From Herbinix sp. (GTDB taxonomy: Bacteria > Bacillota > Clostridia > Lachnospirales > Lachnospiraceae), in the NCBI GenBank assembly GCA_029238935.1, contig JAQZBN010000002.1:1-64000 (forward strand): a stretch of DNA of 64,000 nt. Reading direction: 5' to 3'. The notes under the pieces were generated by a model. That model was not told where the DNA came from. It worked only from the letters and a program-made list of their open reading frames with translations, and searched no databases. The position numbers and the translations under genes were made by a program. Positions 44,903-53,525 of the stretch are shown in pieces (positions within the stretch are counted from its first letter, which is position 1; each line of letters starts with the position of its first letter).

Positions 44903-44926
44903 GTTATAATGTTATAACATTATAAC
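44903..44926. promoter_or_regulatory. Perfect 24-bp palindrome, probable GntR-family operator
   Basis: GTTATAATGTTA (44903-44914) is followed immediately by its exact reverse complement (44915-44926). It contains GTTATAAC at the centre and a TATAAT-like -10, and lies 23 bp before the ROK gene start. The GntR/UTRA regulator two genes... in the same operon is the obvious candidate to bind it. Confidence 0.75.
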
Positions 44927-44948
44927 TAATTGCAGAATGGAGATCACA

Positions 44949-45875
44949 ATGAATTGCTATCTTATGTATGATGTTGGAGGAACCAGTATAAAAGCAGGCT
45001 TACTTACGGAACAAGGTAATCTGTTCAAGGATCAAATAAGTTCTTTTGATTCAAAAGCAAAAGGTTCCAAATCTGAAATATTACATAATTTTGTTCATAT
45101 TGCAAATGAGCTGCTCTTACAAACCGAAAGCTGTAGTCCAAAAATCCTAGGGGTAGGTATGGCTTTTCCAGGACCTTTTGATTATGAACGAGGTATCAGC
45201 TATATGACCGGCATCGATAAATATGATGCTATCTACGGATGCCAAATCAGGGAGGAACTTACTTCCTTATTGCGGCAAAGTTCCATAGGTCACGTATTTC
45301 AAACTCCTCTTCCCTTTGTATTCTTAAATGACATTGAAGCGTTTGCAATCGGTGAATGCAATTATGGGAAAGCTTCTATGTATCAAAGAGTAATGTATCT
45401 TTGCATTGGAACTGGAGCCGGCTCCGCATTTACTATTGGTAAACAAATTGCCAAAAAAGAATCTGAGCAGGTACCGGAGAACGGCTGGATCTATAACTAT
45501 CCTTTTAAGGAAAGTATTCTGGATGATTATGTCTCCGTCCGTGGGTTGCGTAAGATCACGGAAGAATATTTTACATCACCTCCCGATGGTCTGGCTTTGT
45601 CTCAGATGGCTCATGGGGCTCATCCCCTCGCTCTTGCGGTGTTTCAATCGTTCGGTGAAACGGTATGCTTAGGAATGAAACCTTTTCTGGAACATTTTCA
45701 GCCGAATGCCTTTGTCTTAGGCGGTCAGATATCCAAAAGCTTTTCCTTCTTTGGCAAGGAATTAACAGAATATTGCAAAGAAAAGAATATAACTATACTA
45801 TTATCAGAGGATACTTCCCAGCGCATACTACAAGGTCTCTATAAACAGATTACTGGAATATCCCTTGAATCTTAA
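44949..45875 (+). CDS. ROK-family sugar kinase
   Basis: Start set at ATG 44949, six bases after TGGAG; about 308 residues. ATP-binding DVGGTSIKAG lies at residues 6-15; the middle shows GVGMAFPGPFDYERG and the substrate/dimer region FLNDIEAFAIGE, and the second phosphate motif LCIGTGAGSAF. The canonical zinc motif (CxCGxxGCxE) is absent, as in some ROK members. No helix-turn-helix, so it is a kinase and not a repressor. With ManA in the same operon, mannose, glucose or an N-acetyl sugar is a likely substrate. Confidence 0.9.
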   Translation: MNCYLMYDVGGTSIKAGLLTEQGNLFKDQISSFDSKAKGSKSEILHNFVHIANELLLQTESCSPKILGVGMAFPGPFDYERGISYMTGIDKYDAIYGCQIREELTSLLRQSSIGHVFQTPLPFVFLNDIEAFAIGECNYGKASMYQRVMYLCIGTGAGSAFTIGKQIAKKESEQVPENGWIYNYPFKESILDDYVSVRGLRKITEEYFTSPPDGLALSQMAHGAHPLALAVFQSFGETVCLGMKPFLEHFQPNAFVLGGQISKSFSFFGKELTEYCKEKNITILLSEDTSQRILQGLYKQITGISLES

Positions 45876-45901
45876 TTTATATTTAGAAAGAAGGTAATCC
45901 C

Positions 45902-46633
45902 TTGGATAAAATCATACTAAACCGGGAGAAGGGTGCTCCTCCTCTGTATTATCAGATTGAGACTATTATGAAAGAACAGATCGAAACTAATACATTTTCC
46001 TACGGTGAGCTATTCTTAAGCGAAAAGCAGCTTCAAGAGATGTTTCAGGTTAGTAGAATTACCATTCGCCAGGCAATGAATGCAATGGTTCAGGCAGGCT
46101 ATCTCGAATGTTCCAGAGGAATAGGAACAACCGTTGTATTTCACAAAATTAATGAGACAATTAATCAAGTAAAAAGCTTCTCCGAAGAGATGGAACAGCA
46201 TGGAATAGCTATGAAAACAACTTATTGCAAGATAACCCTGGAGGGTTTAAACAAACAGGCAGCTATCGAATTAATGGCGAGTGAAAGCGATCAAGCTTAC
46301 CAACTGGTACGGGTTCGTTCTGCAGATAATGTGCCCATGGTTTATTCGATTACATGGCTGCGAAAAGAGTTAAATCTTCCCCTTGATCAGAATAGATATT
46401 TAACCTCTCTCTATGGTCTTTTAACAAAAGAGTACGGGATTCAGATCATGAAAGGACAGGATACATTTGAGGCAATGCTTGCAAATCAGAACATCTCTGA
46501 TTCCTTAGGAATCCCTTTGAATGCGCCGGTATTTAAAAGATCCAGGAAGACCATGGATCAGAACAACCGTGTTATTGAATATACCATTTGTTATTATCCC
46601 GGTGATAAATATAAATATACCGTTGATTTATAA
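45902..46633 (+). CDS. GntR-family regulator with UTRA effector domain
   Basis: Starts with TTG at 45902 after GAAGG. 243 residues: a winged helix (APPLYYQIETIMKEQIETNTF..SRITIRQAMNAMVQAGYLECSRG, ~10-75) and a UTRA sugar-binding domain (~85-240). Such proteins (HutC/YvoA group) respond to phosphorylated sugars. It sits between the sugar kinase and the mannose-6-phosphate isomerase, so it most likely represses this operon via the palindrome at 44903-44926 and is induced by a sugar phosphate. Confidence 0.93.
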   Translation: MDKIILNREKGAPPLYYQIETIMKEQIETNTFSYGELFLSEKQLQEMFQVSRITIRQAMNAMVQAGYLECSRGIGTTVVFHKINETINQVKSFSEEMEQHGIAMKTTYCKITLEGLNKQAAIELMASESDQAYQLVRVRSADNVPMVYSITWLRKELNLPLDQNRYLTSLYGLLTKEYGIQIMKGQDTFEAMLANQNISDSLGIPLNAPVFKRSRKTMDQNNRVIEYTICYYPGDKYKYTVDL

Positions 46634-46681
46634 TAAGACATTTTTATGTACACCATAATCACTATAGATAGGAGCGAACTT

Positions 46682-48436
46682 ATGAATAAATATACCACAT
46701 ATCACAATTACGATCTCAACCCCCATAAAGAAATCAAGGGAGCAGGGTCCCCTGCTTACAAAGGGTATGAATCAATTCTTAAGGAAATATCACAATTAAT
46801 ACAGAGCAAAAAACGTCTCTTTGTCTTTGATTTTTATCCCGGAGTCGATAAACAAGAAGTTCTGGAACATCTTAAGAGTTTACAACCGGAATTACTCATA
46901 GATATTGAGGATTGTGCTTATACCGGTGAGGAACTCACTACATTATTCTATGACAATTTGACAGAGGATCGTGTCTTTGGTGTTATGACTCATAAGAATC
47001 TGATTGATTGTTTTGATAAAACAAAATTAGAAAAGGTTCAAGATGAGTTGAAGCATGCTCAGGATAAAATAACGTTTATTTTTGGTACCGGGGCCGGATT
47101 GGTTACCTCCGGAGATGTTTATTTTTATTTTGATCTTTGCCGTTGGGAAATTCAACTGCGTTATCGTAAAGGAATGCCTAACTGGAGATGTGAAAATTAC
47201 GAGGCACCGATTTTAAGCAAGTATAAACGAGGTTTTTTTGTTGAATGGAGAATTGCAGATCGTTACAAAAAGAAACAGTTTGATAAAATTAATTACCTCA
47301 TTGATACCAATATTCCAAACCAGCCAAAAATGATTACCGGTGATGCTTTCCGGTATGCTTTAAATCAGATCAGTGAAGAACCGTTCCGTGTTCAGCCTTA
47401 CTTTGATCCCGGTGTTTGGGGCGGGCAATGGATGAAGGAGGTGTTTGGCTTAGATCAAACAGCAAAGAATTACGCCTGGAGTTTTGACGGTGTTCCGGAA
47501 GAAAATAGTCTTCGCCTTCTGTTTGATGATATTTTTATTGATATCCCTTGCATCGACCTTGTATTGTATCGGCCACAAAAACTCCTTGGGGAAAAGGTTC
47601 ATGCAAGATTTGGTGCTGAATTTCCGATCCGGTTTGATTTACTGGATACGATGGGTGGGGAAAATTTATCCCTACAGGTACATCCTTTGACGGAATATAT
47701 TCAAGAAACCTTTGGTATGCACTATACTCAGGATGAAAGTTATTATATCTTAGATACCGATCCTTCTGAGGATACCTTTGTATATCTTGGATTAAAAGAA
47801 GGTATTGATCAAGCCAAGATGGCTCATGACTTAAGAGAAGCCGAAAATGGTTCTATCGCTTTTCCTGCTAAGGAATATATCAATTGTTTTCCGGTGAAAA
47901 AACATGATCATATTCTAATCCCAGCAGGTACAATTCACTGCTCTGGCAAGAACACAATGGTACTGGAAATCAGCGCAACTCCCTATATCTTTACCTTTAA
48001 ATTATGGGATTGGGATCGATTGGGCCTCGATGGACTCCCCAGACCGGTTCACATTGAACATGGACTACAAAACATTCAATGGGACAGAACCACTTCCTGG
48101 ATTGAACAAAATCTAATTCATCAATCCGAACTTTGCTATGAAACAAAAAATATTCGAATCGAGCGAACCGGTTTGCACGAAAGAGAATTTATTGATACCT
48201 ATCGTTATACCTTCTCCTCAACGATTGAATGTACCTGCAAGGATAGCGTGAATGTTCTGAATTTGGTGGATGGTGCTCAGGTCACAATCTTTAGTCCTAC
48301 GAATCAATTTGACCCTTTTGAACTGCATTTCGCTGAAACAGTAATTATACCAGCCAGTGTTGGTACGTATGGGATGAAACCATCCGGTATTTCAACCGGC
48401 AAAGCGGTCATGGTAATCACTGCATCAGTGAAATAA
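46682..48436 (+). CDS. manA: Mannose-6-phosphate isomerase fused to an N-terminal domain
   Basis: Start set at ATG 46682, after AGGAG. 584 residues, nearly twice the usual ~315. The C-terminal part from about residue 235 is class I PMI: FDPGVWGGQWMKEVFGL, the zinc motif LSLQVHPLTEY and PAGTIHCSGKNTMVLE. It interconverts mannose-6-phosphate and fructose-6-phosphate. The first ~225 residues (KRLFVFDFYPGVDKQEVL, ITFIFGTGAGLVTSGDVYFYFDL) look like an alpha/beta, nucleoside-kinase-like fold without a clear P-loop. Similar long forms exist in clostridia, as I recall; the extra domain may be regulatory. Last gene of the sugar operon. Confidence 0.9.
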   Translation: MNKYTTYHNYDLNPHKEIKGAGSPAYKGYESILKEISQLIQSKKRLFVFDFYPGVDKQEVLEHLKSLQPELLIDIEDCAYTGEELTTLFYDNLTEDRVFGVMTHKNLIDCFDKTKLEKVQDELKHAQDKITFIFGTGAGLVTSGDVYFYFDLCRWEIQLRYRKGMPNWRCENYEAPILSKYKRGFFVEWRIADRYKKKQFDKINYLIDTNIPNQPKMITGDAFRYALNQISEEPFRVQPYFDPGVWGGQWMKEVFGLDQTAKNYAWSFDGVPEENSLRLLFDDIFIDIPCIDLVLYRPQKLLGEKVHARFGAEFPIRFDLLDTMGGENLSLQVHPLTEYIQETFGMHYTQDESYYILDTDPSEDTFVYLGLKEGIDQAKMAHDLREAENGSIAFPAKEYINCFPVKKHDHILIPAGTIHCSGKNTMVLEISATPYIFTFKLWDWDRLGLDGLPRPVHIEHGLQNIQWDRTTSWIEQNLIHQSELCYETKNIRIERTGLHEREFIDTYRYTFSSTIECTCKDSVNVLNLVDGAQVTIFSPTNQFDPFELHFAETVIIPASVGTYGMKPSGISTGKAVMVITASVK

Positions 48437-48523
48437 TATTCATAGGTATCTCGTTTTCCATAACATTACATATGATATTTCATTTCCTTTTTGCTATAAT
48501 GTATCGTTATGGGAGGTTGAATC

Positions 48524-50083
48524 ATGAAATATATAAAATCAATACTTGGATGGTTTTTTTGCTTTCTATTTATATTAATCGGGATTGGAACAAGAGAAAG
48601 TATCTCTTGGCTATTTTTTATACTATCTGGGATTGTAATCAATCCCTTGGTGTTGTCTCAATTGCATAAAATTCATAAGAAGCCTAAATTAGGAGTTCGT
48701 GCAGCTCTCGTGATTGCTCTTTTATTGATTGGGTTAATTCTAGCACCATCATCTCCTCCGGAGAGTATAGTTGCAGAGAACAAAGAAAACATCATCGATG
48801 TCGCAGTTTCAAACACGGTGGATTTATCGGAGTCATTGGATACATCAGGTAACACGATAGTAGACTCGACGGAATCAGAAGTTACACCGTCTGCTATCCC
48901 AACTGATATTACGCTGGCTGCCGATACTTTATCGGAACCGAATTCTAACAATAATGCTGCCTCCAGCACCATCACTCCTTCGATTGAGGATACACATACT
49001 ACGGACCGTATTGAGAATTTAAAAAATCCTGTAGCATCATCAAAACCTGTTGCAAGTACAAAGGAGAAGACGGAAGTTATTGTAACCTTTCTTGATGTCG
49101 GTCAGGGTGATTCCATTCTCATAGAATCAAACGGGCATTCTATGCTCATAGACGCCGGTGAAGTTGATATGGGAGCTACCGTTGTTCGTTATCTGAAGAA
49201 ATTAAAAATCAAGAAATTGGATTACCTAATTGGAACTCATCCCCACAGTGATCATATCGGTGGACTTGACGATGTCATACAATCGTTTTCTATCGGTAAG
49301 GTGATTTTACCGGATGTAGATCACAGTACGGACACCTATGACGAAGTTCTTGATGCGATTGCAGATAAGAATTTGAAAATCACAAAGCCAATCATCGGTA
49401 ACAAATACACCTTGGGATCCGCTGAATTTACTATTATTGCTCCTAACGGAACTGATTATAGTGATTTAAATGATTATAGTGTAGGTATTCTTCTAAAGAA
49501 CGGGAAAAATTCGTTTCTTTTCGCTGGTGATGCCGAAGAAAAATCAGAAGCTGAGATGCTAAAAAATGGTATTAAGTTAACTGCGGATGTATTAAAATTA
49601 GGTCATCATGGCTCTTCTTATAGCAGCAGTAATGATTTTCTTGATGCTGTAGATCCCACTTATGCAGTGATCAGTGCAGGTAAAGAGAACCAATACGGTC
49701 ATCCTCATACAGAGACTCTAGAAAAAATGGTAAAGCGAAAGATAAAGATTTATCGTACCGATAAACAAGGTACCATTATCTTTACTTCCGACGGAAAAAA
49801 GATTACAACGAATCAAAAGTCTTACCAAATTACAAAAGCAGACACAGCGATACCTACAAAAGCTCCTACTTCATCAGATTCTGCAAATTCCTCAGGAAAA
49901 ACAGATTCGACCCATCAAACAGATTCATCATCGGCAAAGGCAATGGTTCATATCACCGAATCTGGTGACAAATATCATAGAGAAGGCTGTCGCTATTTAA
50001 AGACTGATATTGAGATAACATTGGAAAAAGCTATTGCGCGGGGCTTAGAACCCTGTAAGGTATGCAAGCCCCCTACAAAATAA
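48524..50083 (+). CDS. ComEC-like metallo-beta-lactamase protein with C-terminal Ada-type zinc motif
   Basis: 519 residues. Two or three N-terminal membrane helices (to ~75), a Ser/Thr-rich extracellular spacer (~85-175), then the MBL domain of the ComEC/Rec2 type (VTFLDVGQGDSILIESNGHSMLIDAG, GTHPHSDHIGGLDDVI, FLFAGDAEEKSEAEML, LKLGHHGSSYSSSNDFLDAV). The last ~45 residues (YHREGCRYLKT..LEPCKVCKPP) form a small Cys/His motif as in Ada-like domains. It lacks the ComEC channel, so it is a secreted or surface hydrolase, perhaps a nuclease; not a full competence gene. Followed by DUF3006. Confidence 0.9.
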   Translation: MKYIKSILGWFFCFLFILIGIGTRESISWLFFILSGIVINPLVLSQLHKIHKKPKLGVRAALVIALLLIGLILAPSSPPESIVAENKENIIDVAVSNTVDLSESLDTSGNTIVDSTESEVTPSAIPTDITLAADTLSEPNSNNNAASSTITPSIEDTHTTDRIENLKNPVASSKPVASTKEKTEVIVTFLDVGQGDSILIESNGHSMLIDAGEVDMGATVVRYLKKLKIKKLDYLIGTHPHSDHIGGLDDVIQSFSIGKVILPDVDHSTDTYDEVLDAIADKNLKITKPIIGNKYTLGSAEFTIIAPNGTDYSDLNDYSVGILLKNGKNSFLFAGDAEEKSEAEMLKNGIKLTADVLKLGHHGSSYSSSNDFLDAVDPTYAVISAGKENQYGHPHTETLEKMVKRKIKIYRTDKQGTIIFTSDGKKITTNQKSYQITKADTAIPTKAPTSSDSANSSGKTDSTHQTDSSSAKAMVHITESGDKYHREGCRYLKTDIEITLEKAIARGLEPCKVCKPPTK

Positions 50084-50098
50084 AAGGAAGGTTATTGT

Positions 50099-50317
50099 AT
50101 GGATAAATTCATAATTGATCGTTTCGAAGGAGAATTTGCCGTATGCGAAGGAAAGGATAAATCCTTTCATCCTATACTAAAATTGCAGTTACCAACGGAC
50201 GCGAAAGAAGGAGATTGTATTATAAAGGATTCTATGGGAAAATTCATGATTGATCAGGAAGAAACCCGAGCTAGAAAACAGAGAATTCGTTCGAAACTAA
50301 ACAAATTGTTTGAATAA
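50099..50317 (+). CDS. DUF3006 family small protein
   Basis: 72 residues. MDKFIIDRFEGEFAVCE opens the DUF3006 family, small beta-rich proteins commonly encoded next to ComEC-like MBL genes; the two are 15 bp apart with a ribosome-binding site AAGGAAGG. No catalytic motif. The C-terminal helix is strongly basic (RARKQRIRSKLNKLFE). Presumably a partner or regulator of the MBL protein. Confidence 0.9.
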   Translation: MDKFIIDRFEGEFAVCEGKDKSFHPILKLQLPTDAKEGDCIIKDSMGKFMIDQEETRARKQRIRSKLNKLFE

Positions 50318-50406
50318 TAGCAGATCAAAAATAGTTGGACAGAATTAAATATACAATTGGGAATAGAACTAATCCAAATTAAAATCAATCCTTGATAAAA
50401 ATAACA

Positions 50407-50476
50407 GACACCACCGAAAATGTGATTAACTCTCTGATAGACAGTGAGGATTAACTATTCGATGGTGTCTATTTTT
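50407..50476. terminator. Long bidirectional terminator
   Basis: GACACCACCGA and TCGATGGTGTC pair (one G-U), enclosing an internal ATTAACTC/GGATTAAC stem, followed by ATTTTTT on the plus strand. It ends DUF3006 and, on the minus strand, the beta-lactamase-like gene. Confidence 0.75.
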
Positions 50477-50479
50477 TGA

Positions 50480-51913
50480 TTATATTCCTAACACTTCATT
50501 CCACGTAGGTTCACTAAACCCAACATTTTCCTTCATAGCGATTTGAATCTGATCATTTTGGAAACTCACGATCATCTGGTCTGCAAAAGGTGTCTCGATG
50601 TAACGGCATGATAATGAAAGCTTTGTATTCTCCTGCCAGATACCAGTAAGCATGACAGGTATCTTCCCTCTATCGTTTTCCATAAATCCTTTCGTCCAAT
50701 ATCCGATTCCAATCTCCAACTCCTGTTCTTTTCCTTTGGATAGAATTTTTAATAGAATCTTATCTGTTTCAAATTGAAATGTAATTGTTTCAAATTGATA
50801 CATATTGTCCCTTAAGGGAAAGCATCTTCCGTTAATTTTTGGAATGATCTCCGATTGCTTCATTCCATCCGGTAGCATCACTTGAAGCGAATTTAGTTTT
50901 TCTTTTAGCGTGGTTGTGTCGGAACCCTCTGTTAACGTCTCATTTGTTATTCCCGGAAGAAGATGCTCAAAGACAAGGTTTAGAGGTAACTGCATATCTT
51001 TCATACCGCCGGTGATTGCAATCACTACATCTTCCTTTGGCATGACGATACAAAATTGACCAAAAGCACCATCTCCACGGTAAATATCATGACGGCAACG
51101 CCAAAATTGATATCCATAGCCTTGATTCCAGTCACTTTCCGGATTATCTCCATTACTGATATGGGATGTTGTTGCCTCTTCAATCCAAGCTTTCGGTAAT
51201 AACTGTTTTCCATTCCAAATACCTTGGTTCAGATAAAGCTGTCCAAACTTTGCAATGTCTTCTGTTCTCACACTAAGACCAAAACCTCCGGTGTTATAAC
51301 CCATGGGACATTCTTCCCAGACAGGCTTTTCTATCCCCAGGGGTTCAAACAATCTCGTCCGTAAGTAATCAATCAATTTTTGCCCGGTTACCCTCTGTAA
51401 GATAACCGATAACATATAAGTAGCTCCGGTATTATATAAAAAATGGGTTCCCGGTTCCTTTTCCACCGGAACCTCTAAGAAAGCCTTTACCCAATTACCA
51501 TCTTCCCGTTTAAAAAAGAAATCGGTCGTATCTTCTACATGTCCGGTAGACATGTTAAGTAAATGCTTAATACGCATTTTATTCCAATTTCCTGATGGAT
51601 TTGGATATTCTTCTTTAAAATAAGATACCACCAAATCCTCTACCGATAATAATCCTTCTGAGACTGCAAAACCGATCGCAGTCGATGTAAAACTTTTACT
51701 TAATGAGAATAATATGTGCGGTATCTCCTTCTGGTAGGGTCCCCACCACCCCTCTGCAATAACATATCCATGCCTTAACATCATAAAACTATGAAAATCC
51801 TGGCCCATATCTTTTGATCTACACTGTTCTACTGCCTGTAGAAAACTTAAGATGGAACCGGACTTCACCCCCTGTTGTTCTGGGGTACTTCTTTCTAACA
51901 GAAATTCATTCAT
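50480..51913 (-). CDS. Serine beta-lactamase family protein (class C / esterase-like)
   Basis: 477 residues. Active-site motif SLSKSFTSTAIG (SxxK at ~71-74), YNTGATYML (Y-x-N type near 160) and a later HxG-like GDGAFGQFCIVMP region put it in the beta-lactamase/DD-peptidase/esterase superfamily (PF00144). No signal peptide, so a cytoplasmic hydrolase or esterase is more likely than a wall enzyme. The ~130-residue C-terminal domain is beta-rich, as in 6-aminohexanoate-hydrolase relatives. Substrate unknown; not evidence for resistance. Confidence 0.88.
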   Translation of the reverse strand: MNEFLLERSTPEQQGVKSGSILSFLQAVEQCRSKDMGQDFHSFMMLRHGYVIAEGWWGPYQKEIPHILFSLSKSFTSTAIGFAVSEGLLSVEDLVVSYFKEEYPNPSGNWNKMRIKHLLNMSTGHVEDTTDFFFKREDGNWVKAFLEVPVEKEPGTHFLYNTGATYMLSVILQRVTGQKLIDYLRTRLFEPLGIEKPVWEECPMGYNTGGFGLSVRTEDIAKFGQLYLNQGIWNGKQLLPKAWIEEATTSHISNGDNPESDWNQGYGYQFWRCRHDIYRGDGAFGQFCIVMPKEDVVIAITGGMKDMQLPLNLVFEHLLPGITNETLTEGSDTTTLKEKLNSLQVMLPDGMKQSEIIPKINGRCFPLRDNMYQFETITFQFETDKILLKILSKGKEQELEIGIGYWTKGFMENDRGKIPVMLTGIWQENTKLSLSCRYIETPFADQMIVSFQNDQIQIAMKENVGFSEPTWNEVLGI

Positions 51914-52162
51914 TAAGGTATCTCCCTTCTCCCATTACTTTTTTACGAATCTGATTAAAACTCCACCAGGTATTGTTTATTCGATTAAATATTAATATAA
52001 CCAATTGGATATATTATACAGCTGTCCATATTGTATCGCAAGTACCTTTTCAATCGATCTTTTGTATAGTTCCAGGCTATAGATGGCATAATAGAAAATA
52101 ATCTTGGAGAAAAGTGCTACTTCTACATGTAATGCACCATTTCAAACATTTTACTTGTAGTC

Positions 52163-52200
52163 GAAAGCTGCAGGTTGTATAGAAAGGCTTGGTAATTATT
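52163..52200 (+). repeat. Dispersed leader repeat, copy D
   Basis: GAAAGCTGCAGGTTGTATAG, then AAAGGCTTGGTAATTATT and the sstT ATG. About 85% like copy A (AAAGTTTGCAG..GTAAAGAAAGGCATGG). Also supplies the ribosome-binding site. The rest of the 287-bp gap 51914-52200 shows only AT-rich sequence. Confidence 0.55.
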
Positions 52201-53427
52201 ATGGATAAACTTCTGAATCAGTGGAAGAAAATAAGTCTGGTAAAGCGTATTATCATCGGTATGATCATCGGTATTTTACTAGCTGTTACAATACCGGATA
52301 CAGCTAAGCCAATCACAATCTTGGGTTCCTTATTTGTAGGGGCTTTAAAATCCATTGCACCAATTCTCGTCTTTTTCTTGGTTGCAACAGCAATTTCTCA
52401 ACATAAAAGCGGTCACCACACAAATATGAAGTCTATCGTTATACTCTACTTGATTGGTACCTTTTTAGCCGGTCTAGTTGCAGTAATTGTCAGCTTTCTA
52501 TTTCCTGTAACCCTTACGCTTGCTACAGAAGCTGAAAATGTAACACCTCCTGCCGGAGTCGTTGAAGTACTCACTTCCCTTTTATTAAATCTTGTAGATA
52601 ATCCAATCCGTGCACTCTATAATGCAAATTATATTGGTATCCTTTCCTTTGCAGTTCTGTTTGGATATGCTTTAAGGAATGCTCCCGATACAACAAAAAC
52701 TATGCTTTCTAATTTCTCTGATGCAACCTCATCCATTGTACAATGGATCATTAACCTCGCTCCTTTGGGAATAATGGGGTTGGTATTTGATTCAATTGCT
52801 ACCAATGGTATCATTTCCTTATTAAGCTACGGAAAATTACTTCTGGTTTTGATTGGTTGTATGCTATTCGTTGCTTTGATAGTTAACCCATTGATTGTTT
52901 ATTTCTGTATTCATAGAAATCCTTATCCTCTGGTATTCAAATGCTTGAAAGAAAGTGGAATTACTGCCTTTTTTACCCGTAGCTCTGCAGCAAATATTCC
53001 AGTAAATATGCGCTTATGTGAAGCTTTAAAACTTGATAAAGATACCTATTCCGTATCAATACCCTTAGGTGCTACCATCAACATGGCCGGTGCGGCTGTT
53101 ACTATTTCCGTTCTTACCTTAGCGGCAGTTAATACCCTGGGAACTCAAGTAGATATCGGTACTGCATTTATCCTAAGTGTTCTGTCCGCGGTGTGTGCCT
53201 GCGGTGCTTCCGGTGTGGCAGGTGGTTCCCTTTTATTAATTCCCTTGGCCTGTAGTTTATTTGGTATTTCCAACGACATCGCGATGAAGGTTGTTGGTGT
53301 TGGTTTTATCATAGGAGTATTACAAGACTCCTTTGAGACCGCACTAAACTCCTCCACCGATGTACTCTTTACTGCTGCAGCTGAGTTTGGACAATGGCGG
53401 AAGGAAGGGAAAAATATCGAACTTTGA
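52201..53427 (+). CDS. sstT: Serine/threonine:sodium symporter SstT
   Basis: Start set at ATG 52201 ([17 protein letters not shown]). About 408 residues of the dicarboxylate/amino-acid:cation symporter fold with eight helices and two hairpins. The first hairpin carries [20 protein letters not shown] (S-S-x-A-x-x-P, replacing SSSA), then helix 7 [16 protein letters not shown] (NMxG) and the second hairpin [15 protein letters not shown]. This pattern is characteristic of SstT, which imports serine and threonine with Na+. Transcribed alone after copy D of the dispersed leader. Confidence 0.95.
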   Translation: MDKLLNQWKKISLVKRIIIGMIIGILLAVTIPDTAKPITILGSLFVGALKSIAPILVFFLVATAISQHKSGHHTNMKSIVILYLIGTFLAGLVAVIVSFLFPVTLTLATEAENVTPPAGVVEVLTSLLLNLVDNPIRALYNANYIGILSFAVLFGYALRNAPDTTKTMLSNFSDATSSIVQWIINLAPLGIMGLVFDSIATNGIISLLSYGKLLLVLIGCMLFVALIVNPLIVYFCIHRNPYPLVFKCLKESGITAFFTRSSAANIPVNMRLCEALKLDKDTYSVSIPLGATINMAGAAVTISVLTLAAVNTLGTQVDIGTAFILSVLSAVCACGASGVAGGSLLLIPLACSLFGISNDIAMKVVGVGFIIGVLQDSFETALNSSTDVLFTAAAEFGQWRKEGKNIEL

Positions 53428-53460
53428 CTCCTAAATTTTGTAACTCCTCTTATTGTTATT

Positions 53461-53489
53461 TTGCCAAACTTATATTAAAATAATAGTAT
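53461..53489 (+). promoter_or_regulatory. Probable promoter of the carboxypeptidase gene
   Basis: TTGCCA (53461-53466) and TAGTAT (53484-53489) are 17 bp apart, 37 bp before the start codon. Confidence 0.4.
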
Positions 53490-53525
53490 TGGTTATAACA
53501 TAATGAATAAATTCGGAGTGTACTT

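Noticed and set aside
50480..51913. Antibiotic-resistance beta-lactamase
   Set aside because: The superfamily motifs fit, but there is no signal peptide and the large C-terminal domain is like esterase/amidase relatives.
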